From Acidimicrobiia bacterium (GTDB taxonomy: Bacteria; Actinomycetota; Acidimicrobiia; Spongiisociales; UBA5794): a stretch of DNA of 9,549 nucleotides. Shown here in pieces: positions 1-6,536 of the stretch. Position 1 is the first letter of the stretch. Every line of letters begins with the position of its first letter. The stretch spans positions 1-9,549 of the forward strand of contig JAWKJB010000004.1 in NCBI GenBank assembly GCA_041393965.1. The letters are read 5' to 3'. The notes beneath the pieces are model-generated. The model was not told the origin of the DNA and did no database searches. It worked only from the letters and a program-made list of their open reading frames with translations. The position numbers and the translations under genes were made by a program.

Positions 1-1116
1 ATGCGGGACAATCTTGATGAGCTGACCCGTCGGGGCTTGGACACGATCCCGGTGCTGCTCGGTGGTGCCGCACTCACCCGATCCTATGTCGAGAAGGACC
101 TGGCCGGCAGATACGCAGGCGACCTCATCTACGGGAAGGACGCTTTCGCAGCCTTGGCTGCAATGGAGTGGATCACCGGCAACGGCCCAAAGCCTGTAGC
201 CCCCGAGCGCTTCATTCCTGAAGTTCAGGGGGTGAAGCGCCAACCTGCAACAGTTCCGAGGCGCTCTCCTCACATTGCTGACGACGAACCCATTCCCCCC
301 GCACCCTTTCTCGGGTCCCGCGTCGTCAAGGGCATACCGATCGATGCCATCACGCAGTACCTCAACACGACCGCGCTGCTGCGCAACCAGTGGCAATACC
401 GGCCGGACAAGGGCGAGGACGACGCTGCCTTCAAGGAGCGAATGGCGCCCGAGATTCGCGCACGCGTCGCAAGCGCTCAGTCGCGTGGTCTCCTCCATCC
501 CCAGGTTGTGTACGGCTATTTCCATGCGAGCGCAGACGGAGACGACATCGTGATCTGGGGCGACACCGACCGAACCGTCGAAGCCGCCAGACTGTCATTC
601 CCCCGTCAACAGGAAACTCCCTGGCTGTGCATCGCCGACTACTTCCGCCCGATCTCGGACAAGGCCACCGATGTCGCCGCCTTCCAGATCGTCACCATGG
701 GTCCAGCGATCTCAGACGAAGCGCACGAGCTGTTCCGCAAGGACCGCTACGAGGACTACCTGAAGCTGCACGGAATCGGGGTTGAACTGACCGAAGCGCT
801 TGCCGAGTGCTGGCACGCGAGAGTGCGTTCCGAGTTCGGCATCGGGCAGACCGACGCGCCGACCATGCACGGTTTGTTTCGACAGGGCTATCAGGGCGGA
901 AGGTATTCGTGGGGGTATCCGGCGTGCCCGGACCTCGAGGACAACCTCACGGTTGCCGAGCTCCTCGACGCCTCACGGATCGGGATCAAGGTCGGGGCGC
1001 AGACCGGATACCAATACCAACCTGAACAGACCACATCGGCGATCATTTGCCACCATCGACAAGCAAAGTATTTCATCGCCAGAAAGGCGAAGGATTCGCG
1101 TGCTGACATCGGCTGA
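1..1116 (+). CDS. metH: Cobalamin-dependent methionine synthase, C-terminal part (5' truncated by window edge)
   Basis: MetH transfers a methyl group from 5-methyltetrahydrofolate through cobalamin to homocysteine, giving methionine; its last domain uses S-adenosylmethionine to rescue oxidised cob(II)alamin. Visible here are the end of the B12-binding domain (about residues 1-60, with IPVLLGGAALTRSYVEKDL), a linker (61-98), and the complete activation domain (about 100-371). The activation domain carries the AdoMet-binding motif R301-x3-GYPACP (305-310) and a C-terminal segment ending HHRQAKYF (351-358). A full MetH is about 1100-1200 residues, so the ATG at base 1 is almost certainly an internal methionine and the substrate domains lie upstream, outside the window. 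The stop (1114-1116) lies inside the next gene, which points to a shared transcript. Family assignment is firm; the missing part cannot be judged. Confidence 0.95.
   Translation: MRDNLDELTRRGLDTIPVLLGGAALTRSYVEKDLAGRYAGDLIYGKDAFAALAAMEWITGNGPKPVAPERFIPEVQGVKRQPATVPRRSPHIADDEPIPPAPFLGSRVVKGIPIDAITQYLNTTALLRNQWQYRPDKGEDDAAFKERMAPEIRARVASAQSRGLLHPQVVYGYFHASADGDDIVIWGDTDRTVEAARLSFPRQQETPWLCIADYFRPISDKATDVAAFQIVTMGPAISDEAHELFRKDRYEDYLKLHGIGVELTEALAECWHARVRSEFGIGQTDAPTMHGLFRQGYQGGRYSWGYPACPDLEDNLTVAELLDASRIGIKVGAQTGYQYQPEQTTSAIICHHRQAKYFIARKAKDSRADIG
1089..1094 (+). promoter_or_regulatory. Ribosome binding site for the MTHFR-like gene
   Basis: GAAGGA lies inside the metH reading frame, 5 nt before GTG 1100. 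It favours GTG 1100 over the in-frame GTG 1124, which has no purine-rich sequence in front of it. This makes the two genes overlap by 17 bp, typical of translational coupling. Confidence 0.55.
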
Positions 1117-1900
1117 CCGATTTGTGAAGATCGCCGAGGTGAACCCACCCGAGCTTCCCAACATGTCGCACCTGTTGCTCGAAGGCGCATGGGACAATGT
1201 GCTGATCACGGACAATGTGTTCGGCCAGATCCGCGTGTCGCCGTACGCCTTTTCGGCCCGCGTAACCCACGATGTCCCATCGGTGACCCCGACCGTCGTG
1301 GTATCGACCCGGGACCGCAACATCCTTGCCATCGAGTCAGAAGTGCGAGGAGCACTCGGCAACGGGGTCCGGTCATTCCTCGTGGTGATCGGGGACACGA
1401 TGCCCCAGGTGGACCATCTCGCGGACCACTACGAGATCGTCCGTCACTTGCGAAGACTGCAGGGTGATCTACCGGATTTCGAGGTCGGGATGCCGACTCG
1501 GTTCCAGGCGTGGCAGAAGCGTCGTCGGATCGACGCGGGAGCACAGTTCCTTGTTGTCGGCCCGGTGCTCGACCCGGCAACGGTCGAGCCGAACATCGCC
1601 GATCTTGACCTGCAACCCGACGATCCGCCGGTCTTCCTTATGGCTATTCCTCCGTTCAGCTCCAAGTGGAATAGCCGTATGGAGAAGCTCGGAGCGGTTC
1701 CCGCCAGCAAAGGTCTCAAGCATCGACTCAAGCACGCAGGCTCAGAGTCCGAATGCCGCGCCATCGCGTGGGAAGCCTCGCGACAGGTTGCCCGCGTCGC
1801 GAGCTCTTGCGGTGTATCAGGCGTGATCCTCATGGGCCTCAACTTCGACACCGTCATCGACGAAGCCGCGCTCGCCTTCCGCGAGATCGGAGTCAGGTAG
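1100..1900 (+). CDS. Methylenetetrahydrofolate reductase-like protein (divergent MetF family, 266 aa)
   Basis: The predicted product resembles the MTHFR/MetF TIM barrel, which uses FAD to reduce 5,10-methylene-tetrahydrofolate to 5-methyl-tetrahydrofolate, the methyl donor used by MetH. Visible family marks are the first strand KIAEVNPPEL (10-19; E13 corresponds to the catalytic Glu of EFFPP), TDN...IRVSP (37-48), the flavin-region motif STRDRN (69-74) followed by the IGD strand (97-99; Asp corresponds to the FAD-interacting Asp), and a DAGAQFLVVGPVLD segment. In E. coli MetF the equivalent of the last segment reads AGANRAITQFFFD, with a folate-contacting Gln; here that position is Gly. The protein is also shorter than the usual roughly 290-300 residues. 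Gene order with metH fits a methyl-folate role, but the replaced Gln leaves open a paralogue with altered chemistry. Start is GTG 1100, chosen on the binding site and coupling to metH. Confidence 0.75.
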   Translation: MLTSADRFVKIAEVNPPELPNMSHLLLEGAWDNVLITDNVFGQIRVSPYAFSARVTHDVPSVTPTVVVSTRDRNILAIESEVRGALGNGVRSFLVVIGDTMPQVDHLADHYEIVRHLRRLQGDLPDFEVGMPTRFQAWQKRRRIDAGAQFLVVGPVLDPATVEPNIADLDLQPDDPPVFLMAIPPFSSKWNSRMEKLGAVPASKGLKHRLKHAGSESECRAIAWEASRQVARVASSCGVSGVILMGLNFDTVIDEAALAFREIGVR

Positions 1901-1944
1901 CGCCTTTTGCGAGGATCGCACCCGGGCCATGACGCTGGCGGCAA

Positions 1945-2781
1945 TCAGTCGCTTGTCGCGAGCCGCGACGGTGACGACGCGATTCTGAGCACCAGTCCGA
2001 CAATGACCACGGCAAGGCCGATCATCAGCAACAGTCGTGACTGCGCCCTCAATCCAGCGGCAAGGTCGTGGAAGATGTTCGTGACGATCACCTCCACCCG
2101 GTCGTCGGAAACTGCTTCGATCACGACCCTCCGACCCCCGGGAAGGACGAACGAGGTCACCAATCCGGCGAACGCGACCGCGCCCCCGATCATCATCGTG
2201 GCGGTCGCTGCCCGCCGTGCAAGCAAGACGATGAGAACCGACAGGATCACGGCCAGCAGGATCGCTCCCCACAGGATGCGCCGGGCGATCGACGCGTAGG
2301 GCGATAGCTCGGGGAGCGAGCCCGGCTCAACGATCACGATCTCGGCGAAAAAGGACGATTCGATGGTGGCGGCGAACTCGGGGGCGAAGCGCTCGAGCGG
2401 TCCCATGATCAGGTCCTCCACACCGGTGAGGTCGACCACGATGCCCTCCGCCTGCCCGTCGAACAGCGCCGCGTGTAGCTGGGCAGCAACGGACACGAGC
2501 ATCGGCTCGAGACGGGGCCGCTCAAGTATTCCGACGAGGGCCGACTCGAGCAGCGGGCTCACAGCGATGAGCACGGGCCGTCCATCGCTGAAGCGCTCGA
2601 CCGTGATGGAAGCGATAGCTTCGGTCGATGACGGTTCGGCGAGGGCGCCGACGGCGATCTCGGAGAACCTCTGCGAGTCTGCAAGATCGCGGCGGGCGAA
2701 CCAACCGAAGTTCGCAATGATCAAGGCAGCAGCCAACGCGGCCGTGGCGAGGAGGAGTGCTGGGTAGCGAACGGCGAACAC
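1945..2781 (-). CDS. Membrane protein of unknown function, four predicted TM helices (278 aa)
   Basis: I do not recognise a named family. The start is GTG at 2781 with AGGA four bases upstream. Layout: an N-terminal signal-anchor helix (about residues 5-27), a soluble loop of about 135 residues (30-165, likely outside the cell), then TM helices at about 165-188, 192-214 and 247-268, and a short charged tail. The stretch just after the first helix (LADSQRFSEIAVGALAEPSS, followed by an amphipathic helix) resembles a style common in uncharacterised actinobacterial membrane proteins, where an anchor is followed by 'D..RF...V..L...P.V' and several C-terminal helices. The segment between TM3 and TM4 (about 215-245, RRVVIEAVSDDRVEVIVTNI) is a second soluble loop. 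It converges with the MTHFR-like gene, 44 bp apart, and diverges from the ATPase gene. No enzyme motif was found. Confidence 0.75.
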   Translation of the reverse strand: MFAVRYPALLLATAALAAALIIANFGWFARRDLADSQRFSEIAVGALAEPSSTEAIASITVERFSDGRPVLIAVSPLLESALVGILERPRLEPMLVSVAAQLHAALFDGQAEGIVVDLTGVEDLIMGPLERFAPEFAATIESSFFAEIVIVEPGSLPELSPYASIARRILWGAILLAVILSVLIVLLARRAATATMMIGGAVAFAGLVTSFVLPGGRRVVIEAVSDDRVEVIVTNIFHDLAAGLRAQSRLLLMIGLAVVIVGLVLRIASSPSRLATSD

Positions 2782-2868
2782 GGTGTCCTATCGACGACGG
2801 CGCAAGCCTACCAATCGCACCCGCCTGTGATCGTTCCCCCGGGGACACGGTGCCCCGTGGCCGACGAC

Positions 2869-2874
2869 TACGAT
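2869..2874 (+). promoter_or_regulatory. Putative -10 box (TACGAT) giving a leaderless transcript of the ATPase gene
   Basis: TACGAT fits the TANNNT -10 pattern and ends 8 nt before ATG 2883, so transcription would start on or next to the start codon. There is no Shine-Dalgarno before this ATG. No convincing -35 is seen at the usual distance. The call rests on the position of the box and on the same arrangement at two other genes in the window. Confidence 0.4.
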
Positions 2875-2882
2875 CGACCGGC

Positions 2883-5195
2883 ATGAGCTTCTATCTCGGA
2901 GCGCCCATCGATGCTCACGGAGAACGGGTCGAGGGCGCGTCCTACGCCTACGAACCAGCCGATCTCACCACCCACGGCGTCATCGTCGGCATGACCGGTT
3001 CGGGGAAGACCGGCCTCGGAATCGTCTTCCTGGAAGAGGCGCTCAAAGCGGGGATCCCGACCCTTGTGATCGACCCCAAAGGGGACATGACCAATCTTCT
3101 CTTGACCTTCCCTGACCTCGCGCCTTCGGATTTCGAGCCCTGGATCGACGAGGCGGCAGCGAACAGGGAAGGGATCTCTCGTACGGACAAAGCGTCCGCT
3201 GAGGCTGCGATGTGGCGGGAGCGACTCGGGACATGGGGGCTCGACACGGCAGCGATCGCTCACCTGCGCCGACAGGCCGACATGACGATCTACACGCCCG
3301 GGTCCGAAGCAGCGAACCCGGTCAACATCGTCGGTGACCTGCGGCCGCCCGACCTGTCGTGGGACACCGAAGCCGAAGCGATCCGCGACGAGATCGAGGG
3401 ATTCGCCTCGGGTCTTCTCGGCCTCGTCGGTATCGACACCGATCCGGTGTCATCACGAGAGCACATCCTCGTCGCCAACCTCGTCGAGCGTGCCTGGCGC
3501 GACGGGACAACACTGGATCTGGCCGCCCTCATCACCCAGATCGCCGATCCGCCGATGCGCAAGCTCGGTGTGTTCGAGGTGGACCAGTTCTTCCCTGAGC
3601 GTGACCGCATGAAGCTCGCCATGCAGCTCAATGCGCTCCTCGCCTCCCCCTCGTTCGCCGCTTGGATGACCGGCGCCGATCTCGACATCGAAGAGCTCCT
3701 GTGGAAGGACGGAAGGCCCCGAGCGGCGATCATGTACCTCGCGCACCTTACGGAGACCGAACGCCAATTCGTGACGACAATGGTCTTCTCCCGGCTCGTC
3801 ACCTGGATGCGTTCCCAACCAGGGAGCAGCAATCTTCGCGCGCTCGCCTACATGGACGAGGTGTTCGGGTTCGTGCCGCCAAGCGCCCGGCCACCTGCCA
3901 AGAAGCCGATCCTCACCTTGCTCAAACAGGCGCGGGCGTTCGGTGTCGGCGTGTTGCTGTCGACCCAGAATCCGGTTGATCTCGACTACAAGGCAATGTC
4001 GAACGCAGGGACCTGGTGCATTGGGCGACTCCAGACCGAACGCGACAAGGCCCGGATCATCGAGGCCCTGACAACCGCATCGGGCGCGATCGATACCGAA
4101 GCGATGGACACGACGATCTCAAGCCTCCCGAAGCGAGGGTTTGTGATGCACAGCACGAGAGAGCCAGCTCCAACGGTCATCACGACGCGCTGGGCCATGT
4201 CGTACCTGCGCGGCCCGATGACGCGCGAAGAGGTCGGCCGGTTCAAGGAGACGACCGAGCGGGCCGACGCGCCCGCCGCCGCGTTGAGTGATCAGGCTCA
4301 ACCGTCATCGCCGTCGCCCCCGAAGGTCGCCGAGGGCGTCCGTTCGCTCGCGATCCATCCAGCCGCACCGTGGCGCGAACGCGTCGGAGACGACACAGCG
4401 GGCGATGTCTACCGACCGGTGTTCGCGGTGACCGTCGAGATGCGGTTCGACGAAGCACGGATCGGACTCGAACACATCGAGATGTGGGAAGCGATCGTCA
4501 CGGACAGCGGCGTCGATGACCCCTCCGATGTCGTCGTCGTCGATCATGACGAGCGGGACTTCGTCGATCCTGATCCTGCCATACCGTTCGACTCGGCAGA
4601 GATCCCGATCTCGCAGTCCCGGTTCTTCGACGATCTCGTGTCGAACATCACGCGACATCTCGACGCCAACGAATCGCTCGAACTGGAACGCAACCGCGCT
4701 GTCGATCTCGTGTCACGACCCGGAGAATCCCAAGCAGATTTTCTGGCACGGTGCAAGGCAACCGCCGACGATCGCGCTGACGAGAAGAAGGCAACCGTTG
4801 TCAAGAGGTATGAGGCGACGCTCCGCAAGGTCAAGCGAGCCTATGACTCCGCCGTCGCGGACGCCGACCTCGCCGCGCAGGCCGCCGAGGATGAACAGCG
4901 GTCCGCCATCATCGACCTCGGCATGGACCTGCTGTTGCGGGGCCGCACGAGACGCTCAGACTCGCGGGTTCGTCAGGCGCGGGATCGTGCGCAACGGGCA
5001 CGAAGCAAGATCGAGGCGAAGCGAAACGAGTACGAGGACCTGACGATCGACATGGAGAATGCCTGTGCCGAGATCGACGCCGAATGGGATGCGAAGGCAA
5101 CAGATATCGGGCGCATTTCGGTCGGTCTCGAGAAGGACGATATCCGCGTCACGGACATCAAGGTCGTGTGGGTCAGAAGGCGGGCGACGCGATGA
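2883..5195 (+). CDS. HerA/FtsK-class P-loop ATPase with C-terminal coiled coil (770 aa)
   Basis: This is a full-length member of a widespread bacterial family usually annotated only as 'ATP-binding protein' (DUF87/DUF853, HerA-like). Visible: an N-terminal strand region (MSFYLGAPID), Walker A GMTGSGKT (36-43), the second strand LVIDPKGD (61-68) typical of HerA/TraD-like ATPases, Walker B LAYMDE with D325/E326, a sensor-type STQNP (360-364), and GRLQTERDKAR (381-391) that may hold the arginine finger. A disordered linker (about 455-500) is followed by a mixed domain and charged helices predicted as coiled coil (about 600-680 and 695-745), with a final strand DDIRVTDIKVVWV. Such ATPases generally form hexamers that move DNA or protein; the substrate here is unknown. 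Start ATG 2883 was chosen because an upstream extension to 2757 would run into the divergent gene and because a -10 box sits just before it. The gene is intact, with no frameshift. Confidence 0.85.
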   Translation: MSFYLGAPIDAHGERVEGASYAYEPADLTTHGVIVGMTGSGKTGLGIVFLEEALKAGIPTLVIDPKGDMTNLLLTFPDLAPSDFEPWIDEAAANREGISRTDKASAEAAMWRERLGTWGLDTAAIAHLRRQADMTIYTPGSEAANPVNIVGDLRPPDLSWDTEAEAIRDEIEGFASGLLGLVGIDTDPVSSREHILVANLVERAWRDGTTLDLAALITQIADPPMRKLGVFEVDQFFPERDRMKLAMQLNALLASPSFAAWMTGADLDIEELLWKDGRPRAAIMYLAHLTETERQFVTTMVFSRLVTWMRSQPGSSNLRALAYMDEVFGFVPPSARPPAKKPILTLLKQARAFGVGVLLSTQNPVDLDYKAMSNAGTWCIGRLQTERDKARIIEALTTASGAIDTEAMDTTISSLPKRGFVMHSTREPAPTVITTRWAMSYLRGPMTREEVGRFKETTERADAPAAALSDQAQPSSPSPPKVAEGVRSLAIHPAAPWRERVGDDTAGDVYRPVFAVTVEMRFDEARIGLEHIEMWEAIVTDSGVDDPSDVVVVDHDERDFVDPDPAIPFDSAEIPISQSRFFDDLVSNITRHLDANESLELERNRAVDLVSRPGESQADFLARCKATADDRADEKKATVVKRYEATLRKVKRAYDSAVADADLAAQAAEDEQRSAIIDLGMDLLLRGRTRRSDSRVRQARDRAQRARSKIEAKRNEYEDLTIDMENACAEIDAEWDAKATDIGRISVGLEKDDIRVTDIKVVWVRRRATR

Positions 5196-5250
5196 GCGGC
5201 AGCCGTGGTGCGACGGATTGCAGTGATCGATCAGCGGTGATGCTTGGCGA

Positions 5251-6300
5251 TCAGATCAGGTCCTGTTCGCGGATGCCGAAGCTCGGGTGCCGGAGGCGAC
5301 ACAGGGCGAGCTTCTCGAGCTGACGGATTCGCTCCCTCGTGAGGTTGAACTCCTCGCCGATCTCTTCGAGCGTGCGGGGGATCCCGTCGTAGAACCCGTA
5401 TCGGAGCGCGAGGATGCGACCCTCGCGTGTCGGAAGCCGATCGATCGACTTGCGGAGGGAATTCGCGATGTCGAGCTCCTCGGTCACACGGACCGGGTCC
5501 GCGGCGTCCTCATCCTCGATGAAGTCGCCGAGCTGGGCTCCATCCTCACCGATCGGCTGTTCGAGGGAAACCGTGTCCGCAACAGCAAGCGCCAGCTCGA
5601 CCTTGGAGACCTCGACCCCGGCTTCTTCTGCGATCTCGTCCGGTTTCGGGTCGCGACCGAGCTCGGCCTTCAGCGACGCCTGCGCGGCACGCACCGCTGC
5701 GAGGGTGTCGTGCAGATGCACCGGAATGCGAACGGTGCGCGACTTGTCGGCGATGGCACGCGTGATGGCCTGGCGTATCCACCATGTGGCATAGGTGGAG
5801 AACTTGAACCCTTTTCGCCAATCGAACTTCTCGACTGCCCTGATCAAACCCAGGTTGCCTTCCTGGATGAGATCGAGGAAGTCGATACCGGATGTGTTCG
5901 CGTAACGGCGAGCATTCGCCACAACGAGTCGGAGGTTCGCCGTCAGGAACGCGTCCTTCGCTTCGCCACCGCGCCGGACCTGGCGCTTGAGCAGGATTTG
6001 TTCGGCCTTCGTCTTGTAATCGCCGGCATCGAGACGCTCAGCAGCGGCCTGGCCAGCCTCGATCTTTTGCGCGTAGTCGACCTCGTTTTCGGCCGTCAGG
6101 AGCTCGAACTCGCCGATCGAGGTCAGGTACTGGGAGACGAGATCGGTTGTGAGCCTTCCGCGATCGTCGGTGAGCTTCGAACGGTCACGATCCCTGAGTG
6201 TCCGGCTCAAGGTGTCGCGATCCATGCGCTCCTTGGCCTCTTCACGCTCGCGCTCGGCCTTGTCGACGATCGCCTTTCGCGGCTTGGAACCTGTCGTCAT
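5251..6300 (-). CDS. RNA polymerase sigma factor, sigma-70 family (RpoD/SigA/SigB-like, 349 aa)
   Basis: Directs RNA polymerase to -10/-35 promoters. Domains in order: a basic/acidic N-terminal tail (1-50, no recognisable region 1.1), region 1.2 (about 53-85, DLVSQYLTSIGEFELLTAENE), region 2 (about 117-193) with core-binding and -10 melting motifs (DLIQEGNLGLIRAVEKFDW, FSTYATWWIRQAI), region 3 (194-270), and region 4 with the -35-reading helix-turn-helix (about 310-339, TLEEIGEEF..TRERIRQLE). The motifs look complete and functional. Length and the short N-terminus match the principal or group-2 sigma factors of actinobacteria; I cannot tell which, so no symbol is given. No anti-sigma gene is adjacent. 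Two in-frame ATGs occur: the one at 6306 directly abuts GGAGG and is too close, while ATG 6300 has a 6-nt spacing, so 6300 is chosen. It converges on the ATPase gene across 55 bp. Confidence 0.93.
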   Translation of the reverse strand: MTTGSKPRKAIVDKAEREREEAKERMDRDTLSRTLRDRDRSKLTDDRGRLTTDLVSQYLTSIGEFELLTAENEVDYAQKIEAGQAAAERLDAGDYKTKAEQILLKRQVRRGGEAKDAFLTANLRLVVANARRYANTSGIDFLDLIQEGNLGLIRAVEKFDWRKGFKFSTYATWWIRQAITRAIADKSRTVRIPVHLHDTLAAVRAAQASLKAELGRDPKPDEIAEEAGVEVSKVELALAVADTVSLEQPIGEDGAQLGDFIEDEDAADPVRVTEELDIANSLRKSIDRLPTREGRILALRYGFYDGIPRTLEEIGEEFNLTRERIRQLEKLALCRLRHPSFGIREQDLI

Positions 6301-6306
6301 CCACAT

Positions 6307-6311
6307 CCTCC
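6307..6311 (-). promoter_or_regulatory. Ribosome binding site (GGAGG) deciding the sigma factor start
   Basis: On the - strand GGAGG is followed by ATGTGG and then ATG 6300. A spacing of 6 nt to ATG 6300 is near ideal, while ATG 6306 has zero spacing. It is the strongest Shine-Dalgarno seen in the window. Confidence 0.8.
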
Positions 6312-6386
6312 AAGGTGACTCGACGGTCGGCGCTCGTCATGTCCTGGCCGATCGGCAAACGGGGCACCAGCCCGTGCCGCTTGACC

Positions 6387-6415
6387 ACTATCACACAGCA
6401 AGCGGGTCTTGTGAA
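6387..6415 (-). promoter_or_regulatory. Promoter of the sigma factor gene (-35 TTCACA, 17 bp, extended -10 TGT-GATAGT)
   Basis: Read on the - strand, TTCACA (6415-6410; 5 of 6 to TTGACA) is followed by exactly 17 bp and GATAGT (6392-6387; 4 of 6 to TATAAT), preceded by TGT as in extended -10 promoters. Predicted transcription start is near 6380, leaving a 5' leader of about 80 nt before ATG 6300. It resembles the sigma-70 consensus, so the factor may transcribe its own gene; that last point is inference. Confidence 0.6.
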
Positions 6416-6432
6416 CCCACAATCTCGTGGGT
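6415..6432. promoter_or_regulatory. Inverted repeat ACCCAC-N6-GTGGGT abutting the sigma promoter -35
   Basis: Perfect 6-bp arms at 6415-6420 and 6427-6432 around a 6-bp spacer, touching the -35 box of the sigma promoter. A further GGGT at 6404-6407 forms another half-site pair with ACCC at 6415-6418, so the -35 lies between GGGT-type arms. The position suits an activator or repressor operator; no regulator gene is in the window. Confidence 0.3.
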
Positions 6433-6449
6433 CGGAAGGTAGGAACGGC

Positions 6450-6468
6450 CATGTGGTACCTGCACATG
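6450..6468. promoter_or_regulatory. Inverted repeat CATGTG-N7-CACATG upstream of the exporter
   Basis: Perfect 6-bp arms (6450-6455 and 6463-6468) around a 7-bp spacer, 69-87 bp before the exporter start. Size and symmetry suit a dimeric transcription factor site, and exporters of the LysE family are commonly induced through a regulator. It could equally act on the divergent sigma gene or be chance. Confidence 0.3.
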
Positions 6469-6524
6469 CGACCGTCACGCCCCCGAGCCGTGGACGGCCC
6501 TCGAGCCGGACCGGGCGGGTTCTC

Positions 6525-6530
6525 TATGCT
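6525..6530 (+). promoter_or_regulatory. Putative -10 box (TATGCT) giving a leaderless exporter transcript
   Basis: TATGCT (4 of 6 to TATAAT) ends 6 nt before ATG 6537 and no Shine-Dalgarno precedes the ATG. A weak -35-like TCGAGC (3 of 6) lies 18 bp upstream at 6501-6506. Together these predict transcription starting at the start codon. Confidence 0.45.
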
Positions 6531-6536
6531 CACACG

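Noticed and set aside
1..3. ATG at base 1 as a true start of a 371-residue protein
   Set aside because: The protein begins in the middle of the B12-binding domain and MetH has essential upstream domains, so this is a window cut.
1908..1920. TGCGA-GGA-TCGCA hairpin between the convergent genes as a terminator
   Set aside because: The stem is only 5 bp with a 3-nt loop, and the T-run lies on the wrong side for either transcript.
2757..2882. Upstream extension of the ATPase to an earlier ATG at 2757
   Set aside because: The extra 42 residues overlap the start of the divergent gene, show no conserved sequence, and remove the natural N-terminus MSFYLGAPID; the -10 box also lies inside the extension.
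5224..5258. TGATCGATCA palindrome and nearby CGATCAG repeats between the ATPase and sigma genes
   Set aside because: Arms do not form a continuous stem, no T-run follows, and GATC/CGATC words are frequent throughout this sequence.
5287..6318. Long + strand open frame (343 codons) opposite the sigma factor gene
   Set aside because: It mirrors the sigma factor frame and its translation shows no recognisable domain; long antisense frames are expected in GC-rich genes. The sigma factor motifs on the - strand are unambiguous.
6340..6440. Possible tRNA on the - strand (GGTCAAGCGG and GGGTTCACAAGACCC look like D- and T-arms)
   Set aside because: No acceptor stem closes the structure, the T-arm stem does not pair over 5 bp, and the same bases form a good promoter for the sigma gene.
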